Assembly: GCF_020531915.1 (NCBI RefSeq)
Contig: NZ_JAJAVG010000004.1
Location: 682,001-746,000, forward strand
Reading direction: 5' to 3'
DNA from: Methylovorus mays
GTDB lineage: Bacteria; Pseudomonadota; Gammaproteobacteria; Burkholderiales; Methylophilaceae
Length of the DNA stretch: 64,000 bases
Shown here: positions 53,158-62,415 of the stretch, piece after piece
How positions within the stretch are numbered: the stretch's first letter is position 1
Layout of the letters: every line of letters begins with the position of its first letter
The notes under the pieces: generated by a model
What the model was told of the DNA's origin: nothing
Database searches by the model: none
What the model saw: only the letters and a program-made list of their open reading frames with translations
Made by a program: the position numbers and the translations under genes

Positions 53158-54105
53158 TTATAATTCAATTGTATATGTCCACAGCCTTTTTATTCCTTCA
53201 CTCGTTTCACGCGTATAACCTGTACACTCAGGCAATATTAAGCTCACAGCGCCACGTTGCTTTCCCTCTAAAAACCAATATAGAGCGAAACCCATTGCTT
53301 GCACTTTTGTTGATAAAGGTGATATGTAAATATTCGCATTAGAAAATTTACGATCGATTTCGGATACAACACTCTTCAACGCTTGAGCAGTGGAAAAAGG
53401 ATCGTTGGCTGGCGCAAATTTTCGATTAGTGATCCATTCACCCGAGATAGCAGCGTCCCCACCTAAAGATGCAGCGATTGCACTTTGCTGATACATATCA
53501 GGGCTCAATGAGGGAAAAGCAAATAAAGGATAGACAACCGAATTATCTTTATGAGTAGTAACCTCATTTATCAACTTGCTATCGTACCCAACGCCGATAA
53601 TCAAAAAGTCGCGGCTTTGAGAATGATTACTTCCGGCCATACCTCTCACTGGACGCACATTACCAGAAGTTGAGTTAGTGAATGTTGTATTTTCTTGCTT
53701 CTTATAAAATAAAGGTTCTGAATAGAGTGCAGTAAACTCCTTCAACCCAGCGTATGCCAACATTGGTATCATGAAACATAAGGTATGTCGCATGAATCCA
53801 GTAATATCAATGTAAACTTTTTTATTATGCAACATCCCAACCTCGTCTAATAGAGCTCTAAGCTGAAGCGCCTCATCGAGTTCATTAGGAGCGACAATGG
53901 GATATCCAGTAGGATACTCCAACGGTTTGTATGCATATTCTGGTTGTATAAACCAGAACTTCTGTTTTGCTTGAACTTCCTCAAATATCTTCTGCACCCG
54001 ATCACTTGAGTTAAACGCTGAAATAAAAATATCGCATTCCTCAAGCTCTTTATTAATCCTATCTGTATTGATAGGGCGCCGATAATAAATTGAATAGTCA
54101 ATCAT
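53158..54105 (-). CDS. Unknown Rossmann-like protein, fourth gene of island operon
   Basis: A 315-residue protein with no recognised family. It is soluble and alternates short hydrophobic strands and helices. Stretches that look conserved in kind are CDIFISAFNSSDRVQKIFEE (25-44), FWFIQPEYAY (50-59), KVYIDITGFMRHTLCFMIPM (96-115), FTALYSEPLFY (124-134), FLIIGVGYDSKLI (167-179), and IYISPLSTKVQAMGFALYWF (239-258). The D-x-T-G-x-x-R after a strand and the G-V-G-Y-D-S motif could be ligand loops of a Rossmannoid sensor or enzyme. Its ATG overlaps the ATPase stop by four bases, so it acts with the ATPase. Function unknown. Confidence 0.7.
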   Translation of the reverse strand: MIDYSIYYRRPINTDRINKELEECDIFISAFNSSDRVQKIFEEVQAKQKFWFIQPEYAYKPLEYPTGYPIVAPNELDEALQLRALLDEVGMLHNKKVYIDITGFMRHTLCFMIPMLAYAGLKEFTALYSEPLFYKKQENTTFTNSTSGNVRPVRGMAGSNHSQSRDFLIIGVGYDSKLINEVTTHKDNSVVYPLFAFPSLSPDMYQQSAIAASLGGDAAISGEWITNRKFAPANDPFSTAQALKSVVSEIDRKFSNANIYISPLSTKVQAMGFALYWFLEGKQRGAVSLILPECTGYTRETSEGIKRLWTYTIEL

Positions 54106-56102
54106 AGATCAAACAGCTCATCCTGATGCTCAACTTGGCCGAATTTTTTCCTAAACGGGTTATTCCATTTCGAATGAAGTTGCTTAAGCGAATGGTCGAA
54201 TGCCTCTTTCTCATTAGGATCAAAAATGGCATTCACCAATATTGAACTTAAACCTAAGTCACCTCTACGACTTATCGGAAGCCTCCATCTAGGAGAAAGC
54301 ATAGGATTAAGTTGAAATTTACGATTAACTTGTTGGCTGTTTCTATCTGGCCTTCCACCGTGAATCTCAAACAATAGTGAATAATTTAAACAAATCTTAA
54401 GTGTAGTTCGAGAAACTGGAGATAGATCATTTTCAGAGAATGAAACAGCTAAAGGAGAAACCTCTGGAATATTTAGTGCATATCGGGCAGTTCTTAATAA
54501 GCTTGCCAAGCGATCTATTGCAATCCTTGCCATATCAGAGTCAATACCTAAATTGGTATCAATTTCAAACATAAACTTTGCCGCCTCGAAAGCCGCCTCA
54601 GTCTGAAGCTCTATTGACAATTTTGGTCCGCGCAGAAAATCGATGTCCCTGAATGAGGCTATAGAATATGCCTTACCAAGAATTAATAATAAATTTCTTG
54701 GATTCCCAGATGACATTTTTATATATGTATCTAAGCCAGCATATGGGCAATTAATTTCTTTAGGAGACTCTCTGCAAAGCTGCGCATAAAGATCAGATGA
54801 GTAATGGTTATATGCGGTACTATAACTACTCACATCCTCACCTTTTATAAAATCTAAAGAAGATTTATTGATTTCATTTGCCAGATCAATAGATGAGTTT
54901 TTTTTCTTGTATTTTTTGCAAAAAATCAAAATATTTAATTTTTGGATAAGCAATGAAAAACCTGATGTTAATTTTCCATATATAAAATCAACGTCTTCCT
55001 GCGCCTCCACAGATCTTAACGAGTCTTTAAAGTATTTAAATGTTGTAGGAATCTTATCTTCAAATCTTAAATCTGTTATAGCATTGACATAATTATTAGT
55101 ATTATCGATTTCCTCAAAAAATAAACTCGGATTAGCTAGCTTTCTCTCGAACTCAGAGTCAACGATTCCAATTGAGTGCAACCTCTTCCGTATAAAATTT
55201 TTAGCAAACTCAGGAAATTTATCAAGATTTCTTAGAATATCGTCTAGAACAATAGTTTTGTACTCCGACCCCTCTCTGTTTTCTTCCCCGGCGCCCATAG
55301 TTTTTGTCGTCTTTAAACCATAGAGCCGCCCTGTAACACGAAAAGTGGCATTACTCTCTCCATACCTTATCAGTGTATTAAGAACCTCTTGCTGTTGTTC
55401 ATTAAGATTTTCTATTTCGTCAATTAAATATATAAGTGGCACATCTTTAAAAATTGGGTGCCATGCATGAAGAGCTCTACTGACTGGAATACATATTGAT
55501 CCGATTGAGAATGGTATATGGACATCAACCTTTCCCGAAAACGCTGCATTATTAACCGCCTCATCAATTTTTTTTCTTTCATTCAAAACCCAGTCGTGAA
55601 ATCCCTCTACCGAAACTACATCATTAAATGACTGATCAGTTATCGATTCATTAATTACTCTGATGAAGGCCAAATCATCAAAACCAACTGAAGAACTAGT
55701 ACGCTTAATATCGCACAGGCTATGTAATAATGCTTCTATGAGTTTTAATTCAAAGTAAATCCCAAACAACTGCTGACTTCCCTTCAAGAAATCACCCGCC
55801 ATTACAAATCGGGATGCATCTACACCAGTTGCTCGCAGAAATACTGCTAGGAATTTTTCCTCACTTAATATACTAAGTCCTGTTGAATTTGGCTTTCTTA
55901 ACCTTATCACTGGATAGGAAAAATAACGTAAAAGATGCGTCTTTCCAGTTCCTTTCCCGCCCAATATAAACTTTGATGACTTGGCCTGTGGCTCAATTAT
56001 TGCGTTTATAGTTGATAAGCCTATCTCAACCCAGAGCGAATTAATCTGCTCATCCGTGTAGTCGGAAGCTTTAACTAGAGCAAATGGGTTTGTATATTCC
56101 AT
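54102..56102 (-). CDS. ORC/CDC6-like AAA+ ATPase
   Basis: A 666-residue cytoplasmic ATPase. It opens NPFALVKASDYTDEQINSLW, then Walker A GGKGTGKTH (48-56), Walker B PLIYLIDEIENL (222-233) followed by a conserved Leu/Asn/Gln helix, and sensor-1-like NATFRVTGRLYG (251-262). The region after about 300 is long and mostly helical, with a region like a winged helix near 560-660. I recall such proteins as the ORC-CDC6 family in predicted conflict systems, but a profile search should confirm. It would sense or load onto DNA, or control the partner effectors. The start lies four bases after the PRTase-like stop. Confidence 0.78.
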   Translation of the reverse strand: MEYTNPFALVKASDYTDEQINSLWVEIGLSTINAIIEPQAKSSKFILGGKGTGKTHLLRYFSYPVIRLRKPNSTGLSILSEEKFLAVFLRATGVDASRFVMAGDFLKGSQQLFGIYFELKLIEALLHSLCDIKRTSSSVGFDDLAFIRVINESITDQSFNDVVSVEGFHDWVLNERKKIDEAVNNAAFSGKVDVHIPFSIGSICIPVSRALHAWHPIFKDVPLIYLIDEIENLNEQQQEVLNTLIRYGESNATFRVTGRLYGLKTTKTMGAGEENREGSEYKTIVLDDILRNLDKFPEFAKNFIRKRLHSIGIVDSEFERKLANPSLFFEEIDNTNNYVNAITDLRFEDKIPTTFKYFKDSLRSVEAQEDVDFIYGKLTSGFSLLIQKLNILIFCKKYKKKNSSIDLANEINKSSLDFIKGEDVSSYSTAYNHYSSDLYAQLCRESPKEINCPYAGLDTYIKMSSGNPRNLLLILGKAYSIASFRDIDFLRGPKLSIELQTEAAFEAAKFMFEIDTNLGIDSDMARIAIDRLASLLRTARYALNIPEVSPLAVSFSENDLSPVSRTTLKICLNYSLLFEIHGGRPDRNSQQVNRKFQLNPMLSPRWRLPISRRGDLGLSSILVNAIFDPNEKEAFDHSLKQLHSKWNNPFRKKFGQVEHQDELFDL

Positions 56103-56106
56103 ATTA

Positions 56107-57060
56107 TCAATATTTCTTTTCGAATCTGACGCATACTGGGTTCCAAGGAGTCACATGCCCCTCTGCCCATAGAACTGGAAGAGTATTATCCGGAGTATTG
56201 TGAGAGAACCCTAATAACAATTGATTACTTCTATGCCCAAGGGGTGATCTTGGATAAATTTTCCTTCCATAGGAAGAACATATTTGTTCAAGTTCATTTT
56301 GGTTGAACCAGGATGGCGAGTGTTTAAAATACCTTGAGTCATTCCCAAAAGCTTTATATGTTGAGTCTAATTCAAAAAGGCAAGAGACTCTTTCTCCAAA
56401 CATATCGGTATCCGAAAGTTTGCTAAACCCTTTACTAGTAGAGAATAATGACATAAATCTTAATTCTAATTTTTTATTCGATTTACGAATTTGTGCGAGT
56501 GTCGTTTTTAGGTAAAGTTCAACCTGATCTCCTGAACCTACTAGGTCATCAAAAAAAACATACCGCGTTATGCTTTGATCCCTTGCCACCATTTCTATTT
56601 CGTTACTAATCGGATTAAGAACAGGAGTAAATGCTGCGCCAATATCTACAAACAAACTCTTTGATAAATAATTTACTTGTCGAAAAAAATAGAGAAGATG
56701 GGCTCCACTTTCTGCGGGGTTACCCACTCCAACAAATCTTGTTGTTGCCAATTCTTTTTCAAATAATCCATTTAGTAGTTGAATATCTTTTGTATCTTTG
56801 TTATTTCTTCGAATCCGCTGAATCAAAGGGGAGCGAAAGTGGTCTTCATATAAAACGCGTAACATTTCTCTAATAAGGCGTTTACTGAAGTACATAAATC
56901 GAGTCAGCATAAATAAGGCATACAGCTGCTCCTCATCCTGTGCAAAAACATCGCCAGTGAAATTGTTAGCCCAAGCATTCATATCATGCCACCGGATCTC
57001 CTCATCCCATGCATGGGTTGCTAAGACCAGTAGTTTATTTTCTATATCACTTCTATTCAT
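56107..57060 (-). CDS. Phosphoribosyltransferase-like protein (PRTase-CE type)
   Basis: A 317-residue soluble protein. The motif YVFFDDLVGSGDQ (167-179) matches the PRPP loop of type I phosphoribosyltransferases (two hydrophobics, two acidics, then V-x-S/T-G). Upstream is a VGVGNPAESGAHLLYFFRQV loop (110-129), and the C-terminal LLLGFSHNTPDNTLPVLWAE (281-300) is a conserved-looking element. The family as I recall it, PRTase-CE, is associated with ORC/CDC6-like ATPases in predicted defence operons. Enzyme activity is unproven; it might modify a nucleotide or a base. Its ATG overlaps the methyltransferase stop by four bases. Confidence 0.75.
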   Translation of the reverse strand: MNRSDIENKLLVLATHAWDEEIRWHDMNAWANNFTGDVFAQDEEQLYALFMLTRFMYFSKRLIREMLRVLYEDHFRSPLIQRIRRNNKDTKDIQLLNGLFEKELATTRFVGVGNPAESGAHLLYFFRQVNYLSKSLFVDIGAAFTPVLNPISNEIEMVARDQSITRYVFFDDLVGSGDQVELYLKTTLAQIRKSNKKLELRFMSLFSTSKGFSKLSDTDMFGERVSCLFELDSTYKAFGNDSRYFKHSPSWFNQNELEQICSSYGRKIYPRSPLGHRSNQLLLGFSHNTPDNTLPVLWAEGHVTPWNPVCVRFEKKY

Positions 57061-58472
57061 CTTGTTTCTACTTTAGAGAATACAAGAATAGTTTCCTTGG
57101 AAATTATTGACGCAGTCTTATTCCTTTTTGTCATGAGGCCTCTCGAATGGATTCCGTCAACAAGTGAAAGCTCCAACCTAAACCCAATTTCATTTAACAC
57201 ATCAATAACAAAATGATCATTTCTTACGACTCGCCCACTCACACTATTATTTCCTAGAACTAGCACAATATGACCACCAGGTGCGGTCACTCTTGCTATT
57301 TCATAAAGTGCATCACTCATCTCACAAAAGTAAGTTTTTGTAATAGCGGCTCTCTCTGAATTCACTTCAGATATTTCTTCTACTAATCTTTGATATTTCA
57401 CCGGAATTATTCGGTTAATTTCATTCCATTTAGTATAAATATGCTCTCTTCCTATCGACTTTCTATCTAGAATAGCCAGATCACTGACTGACGCCAGACC
57501 TAACCAATTTAGAGATAGACTAGTAGAACGAATGTATTTTTGAGCACTCCCATATGGCGGGGATGTAATAGTTAAAAAGATCGAATTATCCGCAAGAGAT
57601 GTATTCTCAATTTCCTTCCCAAATCCTTTCAAATTCCTCGCGTCCTCTCCAACATTCCTCACTTCAACTCTGTCGGGAAACAAATGATTAGTAATTTCTA
57701 CTCTATATATATTTTGCTCACATATTTTATAAAACTCATCCGTCACATTTGCTATTTCTATCCATTTAATCCGTTCTTTTATTTTATTGTTTACATCTAC
57801 AGAAAATGCGCTCTTTTCCTTCAACCTTACCGGGACTGAGATTGCAGGATCCGCATTACTAAATTTTCTAGCTAAAATTGAGAAGCATACATTGAAGAAA
57901 TCCTTATCCTCAATCGAATCCAACTCCTGAATAGCTCTAAATATTAACTCCAGCCGCTTCTTTCTTTGCGGGGAGTACCATAATTCAGAATTAACAATAT
58001 CTATTTTAGGAGCAACCCTATATCTTTTTGCCTTATTAATAATCTTTATAGTTACGGCACGCAAATGAGTAGGATCATATGGATATGTTTTGACCTTAGT
58101 AATTAATCGTGCAAGAGGATTTGCGTCAGCCACGCATGGAATTTTTCCAGCCAACGAAGCCTCAAGAGCAACCGTACCGGATCCGCAAAAAGGATCGAGA
58201 ATGATCTCTCCTGGCTTAGACAAACATGACGCATTCGCGAAAAAATGTACTATATGGGGTAAAAGTTTGGCAGGGTAAGGATGTATCTGATGCGTTAACT
58301 GATCACCTGGCTTAACCCAGCTTGCCAGAGCTCTAAAACTAACGTTGAGCTCCTGGCCGGTCTTTGCATACTCCCTCTTCAATTCCTCATACAGTAATGA
58401 GGTGTCAACTCTCCCGCTATTATGTCCGCCCAAAGGACTGCCACTAGCTGATACTATTTTTAATTTTTTCAT
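57057..58472 (-). CDS. DNA methyltransferase, SPPY-type
   Basis: A 471-residue S-adenosylmethionine-dependent DNA methyltransferase. Motif X-like HQIHPYPAKLLPHIV (61-75) precedes motif I EIILDPFCGSGT (89-100), and the catalytic motif IV is FLTITSPPYGSAQKY (299-313). SPPY is typical of N4-cytosine enzymes, though some N6-adenine ones have it. A long segment of about 200 residues lies between motifs I and IV, large enough for target recognition. A late IVLVLGN strand completes the fold. First gene of the operon; it would mark host DNA as self. AT-rich, unlike the host genes upstream of the island. Confidence 0.88.
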   Translation of the reverse strand: MKKLKIVSASGSPLGGHNSGRVDTSLLYEELKREYAKTGQELNVSFRALASWVKPGDQLTHQIHPYPAKLLPHIVHFFANASCLSKPGEIILDPFCGSGTVALEASLAGKIPCVADANPLARLITKVKTYPYDPTHLRAVTIKIINKAKRYRVAPKIDIVNSELWYSPQRKKRLELIFRAIQELDSIEDKDFFNVCFSILARKFSNADPAISVPVRLKEKSAFSVDVNNKIKERIKWIEIANVTDEFYKICEQNIYRVEITNHLFPDRVEVRNVGEDARNLKGFGKEIENTSLADNSIFLTITSPPYGSAQKYIRSTSLSLNWLGLASVSDLAILDRKSIGREHIYTKWNEINRIIPVKYQRLVEEISEVNSERAAITKTYFCEMSDALYEIARVTAPGGHIVLVLGNNSVSGRVVRNDHFVIDVLNEIGFRLELSLVDGIHSRGLMTKRNKTASIISKETILVFSKVETR

Positions 58473-58618
58473 TACAGTTTTTTAATAATATTTAGTAATT
58501 ATTCTACGCCCAATAAATCGATTTTTTTCACCCCTGTATTATAAATACCGGCGAGAGCCTATCCTGCACTAGGAAGGAATATTTTAAATGCGTTGATAAT
58601 ATCAACACCTCTGAGGTC

Positions 58619-58639
58619 CTGCGCCAGCCTCTGGCGCAG
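58619..58639. other. Perfect hairpin with three-base loop
   Basis: CTGCGCCAG-CCT-CTGGCGCAG, nine pairs, with no T run on either side. A second hairpin with the same loop, CATTGC-CCT-GCAATG, lies at 58667-58681. May be part of an RNA or a binding site. Confidence 0.5.
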
Positions 58640-58653
58640 ATATTTGTAAGCAG

Positions 58654-58681
58654 CAAAAAAAACCTGCATTGCCCTGCAATG
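58654..58681 (-). terminator. Weak terminator-like hairpin
   Basis: On the minus strand CATTGC-AGG-GCAATG is followed, after CAGG, by eight T. It would end transcription from the truncated gene before the methyltransferase operon promoter. Confidence 0.45.
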
Positions 58682-58852
58682 AAATTGGTGAGTAAAGCAT
58701 TTGGCGGGGAGGATGAGCACAGGAGATGCTAAGCATGCAGATTCACCATCGCTGCTATATCGTTGCTGATGCAGCCCAGCACCTTCACCTTGAGCACGAC
58801 AAGTGCGTAGAAATTTTGGTCTTACGTGTGAAGATCTACGTGGTTCTAGTAA

Positions 58853-59413
58853 TCATACTGCCTTGGATTGCCTAAATCGCTCCAGGGCTTGCGCTACGGC
58901 CTCCTCCGGAGCCTGTGGAAGGATGTTCACGGGAATAACTACTTCACAGTTAACCGGCTCAACACCGTCGATAACAAGCTCTACAGTGCGATTGCCTATG
59001 ACACTATGGAAATAACGCGTGAAGTCTTCAACGTCCTCCTCGGTAATATCTAAGTCGGCTCGCATACCACTTTCATCGAGCTGAGTATGCATACGTCCTG
59101 CCGCGACATCCATGGCGAATCCCAACACAATCGTTTCTCTCTCGTTTACTGCAAACAGTTTCACTACTCCATTACCGCCTCCCACAGGTAGCAATTTCAT
59201 ATTTTTGAATTGCTTAGGTGACTGATCCGGCCATAGACGAACAGAAACGTTGGCGCCATTTAGGGCACCCAAACTATCAACATCCTCGACAACCCGCCCG
59301 CTTTTGAGTGTGGCTAACGCTTCTGCTGTTATTAATGCATGCCAAGGTTCCGTCCGATCCCGTATTTTGTAGAGATCACGTTCATCAGGAACGCCCGCAA
59401 CGACTTTTAGATA
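58853..59413 (-). pseudogene. 5'-truncated island gene, cut by Tn3-family insertion
   Basis: An open frame of 186 residues runs without a start from the transposon edge at 59413 to the stop at 58853. Translation begins YLKVVAGVPDERDLYKIRDR then TEPWHALITAEALATLKSG, and continues through VSVRLWPDQSPKQFKNMKLL to a C-terminal LPQAPEEAVAQALERFRQ. The missing front lies beyond the transposon. A TTG near 59272 could only act as an accidental internal start. No family is recognised; the middle looks like a beta-rich domain. It is in the same direction as the defence operon. Confidence 0.75.
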
Positions 59414-59451
59414 GGGGTCGTCTCAGAAAACGGAAAATAAAGCACGCTAAG
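59414..59451. repeat. Terminal inverted repeat of the Tn3-family transposon
   Basis: 38 bases starting GGGGTCGTCTCAGAAAACGG and ending with the ACGCTAAG motif shared by Tn21-subgroup ends. It includes the tnpA stop codon. Confidence 0.9.
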
Positions 59452-62413
59452 CCGGATGCAGTGGTCGCAGCGGCCGGAACTTGCCTGCGCCGATCTTGGC
59501 GCTGCTGCGCCAGAGGTAATCGCCGGTCAGGTTGATGTGCTCCCAGCCGAGCGGCGACAGGTATTTCAACAGGCCGTCATCGACCGCTTGACCGTGGCCG
59601 CGTAGTGCGTTCGCTGCCCGTTCCAGATAGACCGTGTTCCACAGCACGATGGCGGCCGTCACCAGGTTGAGGCCGCTGGCTCGGTAGCGCTGCTGCTCGA
59701 AGCTGCGGTCGCGGATTTCACCCAGGCGGTTGAAGAACACGGCGCGGGCCAGCGCGTTGCGGGCCTCGCCCTTGTTCAGCCCGGCATGCACACGGCGGCG
59801 CAGCTCGACGCTTTGCAGCCAGTCCAGGATGAACAGCGTGCGCTCGATACGCCCCAGCTCGCGCAGGGCCACGGCCAGGCCGTTCTGTCGCGGGTAGCTG
59901 CCGAGTTTGCGCAGCATCAGCGAGGCCGTAACCGTGCCTTGCTTGATCGAGGTGGCCAGCCGCAGAATCTCGTCCCAATGGGCGCGGACGTGCTTGATGT
60001 TGAGCGTGCCGCCGATCATCGGTTTGAGCGCGTCATAGGCGGCATTGCCCTTCGGGATGTAGAGCTTGGTGTCGCCCAGGTCGCGGATGCGCGGCGCGAA
60101 GCGGAAGCCCAAGAGGTGCATCAGTGCGAAGACGTGATCGGTGAAGCCCGCCGTGTCGGTGTAGTGTTCCTCGATCCGCAGGTCGGATTCGTGGTACAGC
60201 AACCCGTCGAGCACGTAGGTCGAATCGCGCACGCCGACGTTGACCACCTTGGTGTGGAACGGCGCGTACTGGTCGGAGATGTGGGTGTAGAACGTCCGCC
60301 CTGGGCTGCTGCCGTATTTCGGGTTGATGTGGCCGGTGCTTTCGGCCTTGCTGCCGGTTCGGAAGTTCTGGCCGTCCGACGATGACGTGGTGCCGTCGCC
60401 CCAGTGCTCGGCGAAGGGATGCCGGAACTGGGCGTTGACCAGTTCGGCCAGCGCCGTCGAATAGGTTTCGTCGCGGGTATGCCAGGCTTGCAGCCAAGCG
60501 AGTTTGGCGTAGGTCGTTCCGGGGCAGGACTCGGCCATCTTGGTCAGGCCGAGGTTGATCGCGTCGGCCAGGATCGTGGTCAGCAACAGATTCTTGTCCT
60601 TGGCCAGATCGGCCGATTTCAAGTGTGTGAAGTGGCGGGTGAAGCCCGTCCACTCATCGACTTCGAGCAGCAGTTCGGTGATCTTGACGTGCGGCAGGAT
60701 CATGGCCGTTTGGTCGATCAACGCCTGCGCGGTGTCGGGCACCGCTGCATCCAGCGGCGTGATCTTCAAGCCCGACTCCGTGATGATGGCGTCGGGCAGC
60801 TCGTTGGCCGTCGCCATGCGGTTGACGGTGGCGAGCTGCGTTTCCAGCAGCATCAGCCGGTCATGCAGGTACCGGTCGCAGTCGGTGGCCACGGCCAGCG
60901 GCAATTCGCTGGCCTGCTTGAGGCTGGCGAATTTCGCGGTCGGCATCAGGTAGTCCTCGAAGTCCTTGAACTGGCGCGAGCCTTGCACCCAGATGTCACC
61001 GGAGCGCAGCGCATTCTTCATCTCCGACAGCGCGCACAGCTCGTAGTAGCGCCGGTCGATGCCGGCGTCGGTCATCACCAGCTTCTGCCAACGTGGCTTG
61101 ATGAAGTCGGTCGGCGCGTCGGCAGGCACCTTGCGGGCGTTGTCGCTGTTCATGTTGCGCAGCACCTCGATGGCATCGAGCACGTTCTTGGCGGCAGGCG
61201 CGGCCCGTAGCTTGAGTACAGCGAGGAATTCCGGCGCGTAACGGTGCAGCGTGGCGTAGCTTTCGCCGATGCGGTGCAGGAAATCGAAGTCCTCAGGTTG
61301 CGCGAGCTTCTGGGCTTCGGTGACGCTCTCGGCGAAGGCATCCCAGGACATGACGGCCTCAATGGCGGCGAACGGATCGCGCCCCGCCTGCTTGGCCTCG
61401 ATCAGCACCTGGCCGATGCGCCCGAACAGGCGCACCTTGGCGTTGATCGCCTTGCCGGACGCCTGGAATTGCTGCTGATGCTTGTTCTTCGCGGCGTTGA
61501 ACAACTTGCCCAGGATGCGGTCGTGCAGGTCGATGATTTCGTCGGTGACGGTGGCCATGCCTTCGATGGCCAGCGCCACCAGGGTGGCATAGCGTCGCTG
61601 GGCCTCGAACTTGGCCAGGTCGGCGGGCGTCATCTGGCCGCCCTCGCGGGCGATCTTGAGCAGCCGGTTCTGGTGTACCGACCGCTCGATGCCGGAAGGC
61701 AGGTCGAGCGCCTGCCACGCCTTGAGGCGTTCGATGTGTTCCAGCATGTGCCGCGAGTTCGGTTTGACGGGCGACTGGCGCAGCCAGGCCAGCCAAGTCG
61801 TCTTGCCGTTGTCGCGGCGCTTAAGCAAATCGTCGAGGCGATGCCGGTGCACGTTCGACAACGGCCCGGACATGGCTTCGTAAATGCGTCGGTTGGCGCG
61901 GGTGATCGCCTCGGCACAGACCCGCTCGATGGCGTTGAGCGCGGGCAGAATGATCGACAGCCGCCGCAGATGCTCGATCAAGGCGCTTGCGAGCACAATG
62001 CCCTTGTCGGTCTGCATGGCCAGCTCGGTCAGCGTGTGGACGGCCTGCCGGTAGTGGCTCATGGTGAAGGGCTGGAAGCTGAACACCGTTTGCAGTTCGA
62101 CCAGGTGCTCGCGCCGGGTCTGCTCCCGCTGTCCGTACTCGCCCCAACTTTCGATATTGACCTTGATTTGGTCGGCGACCAGCTTCAACAAGGGCGGAAA
62201 CGGTGGCTCATCGACGCCAAGGATGACACCAGGAAAACGCAGGTAGCAGAGCTGCACGGCGAAGCCCAGCCGGTTGGCCGGGCCGCGCCGCTGCCGGATG
62301 ATGGACAGGTCGCTTTCGCTGAACGCGTAGTGACGGATCAAGTCATCCTTGGTATCCGGCAACGCCAACAGGCTTTCCCGCTCGGCGGCGGACAGGATGG
62401 AACGACGCGGCAT
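59447..62413 (-). CDS. tnpA: Tn3-family transposase TnpA (Tn21 subgroup)
   Basis: The full-length 988-residue DDE transposase that joins transposon ends to target in replicative transposition. The N-terminus ([20 protein letters not shown]) and the blocks [63 protein letters not shown] and [16 protein letters not shown] are very close to TnpA of Tn21 and Tn501 as I remember them. The DDE region is within the C-terminal 300 residues ([40 protein letters not shown]). It begins two bases after the tnpR stop, and its own stop lies inside the terminal repeat. Confidence 0.97.
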   Translation of the reverse strand: MPRRSILSAAERESLLALPDTKDDLIRHYAFSESDLSIIRQRRGPANRLGFAVQLCYLRFPGVILGVDEPPFPPLLKLVADQIKVNIESWGEYGQREQTRREHLVELQTVFSFQPFTMSHYRQAVHTLTELAMQTDKGIVLASALIEHLRRLSIILPALNAIERVCAEAITRANRRIYEAMSGPLSNVHRHRLDDLLKRRDNGKTTWLAWLRQSPVKPNSRHMLEHIERLKAWQALDLPSGIERSVHQNRLLKIAREGGQMTPADLAKFEAQRRYATLVALAIEGMATVTDEIIDLHDRILGKLFNAAKNKHQQQFQASGKAINAKVRLFGRIGQVLIEAKQAGRDPFAAIEAVMSWDAFAESVTEAQKLAQPEDFDFLHRIGESYATLHRYAPEFLAVLKLRAAPAAKNVLDAIEVLRNMNSDNARKVPADAPTDFIKPRWQKLVMTDAGIDRRYYELCALSEMKNALRSGDIWVQGSRQFKDFEDYLMPTAKFASLKQASELPLAVATDCDRYLHDRLMLLETQLATVNRMATANELPDAIITESGLKITPLDAAVPDTAQALIDQTAMILPHVKITELLLEVDEWTGFTRHFTHLKSADLAKDKNLLLTTILADAINLGLTKMAESCPGTTYAKLAWLQAWHTRDETYSTALAELVNAQFRHPFAEHWGDGTTSSSDGQNFRTGSKAESTGHINPKYGSSPGRTFYTHISDQYAPFHTKVVNVGVRDSTYVLDGLLYHESDLRIEEHYTDTAGFTDHVFALMHLLGFRFAPRIRDLGDTKLYIPKGNAAYDALKPMIGGTLNIKHVRAHWDEILRLATSIKQGTVTASLMLRKLGSYPRQNGLAVALRELGRIERTLFILDWLQSVELRRRVHAGLNKGEARNALARAVFFNRLGEIRDRSFEQQRYRASGLNLVTAAIVLWNTVYLERAANALRGHGQAVDDGLLKYLSPLGWEHINLTGDYLWRSSAKIGAGKFRPLRPLHPA

Positions 62414-62415
62414 CT

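Larger units (their letters stand above)
58473..58852. other. Gap without a gene; operon promoter region
   Basis: About 380 bases between the methyltransferase start and the truncated gene. On the minus strand TATAAT (58538-58543) stands 66 bases ahead of the methyltransferase ATG and is the best -10 candidate; no clear -35 is seen. Two hairpins are described separately. No open frame with a start and binding site is convincing here. Confidence 0.5.
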
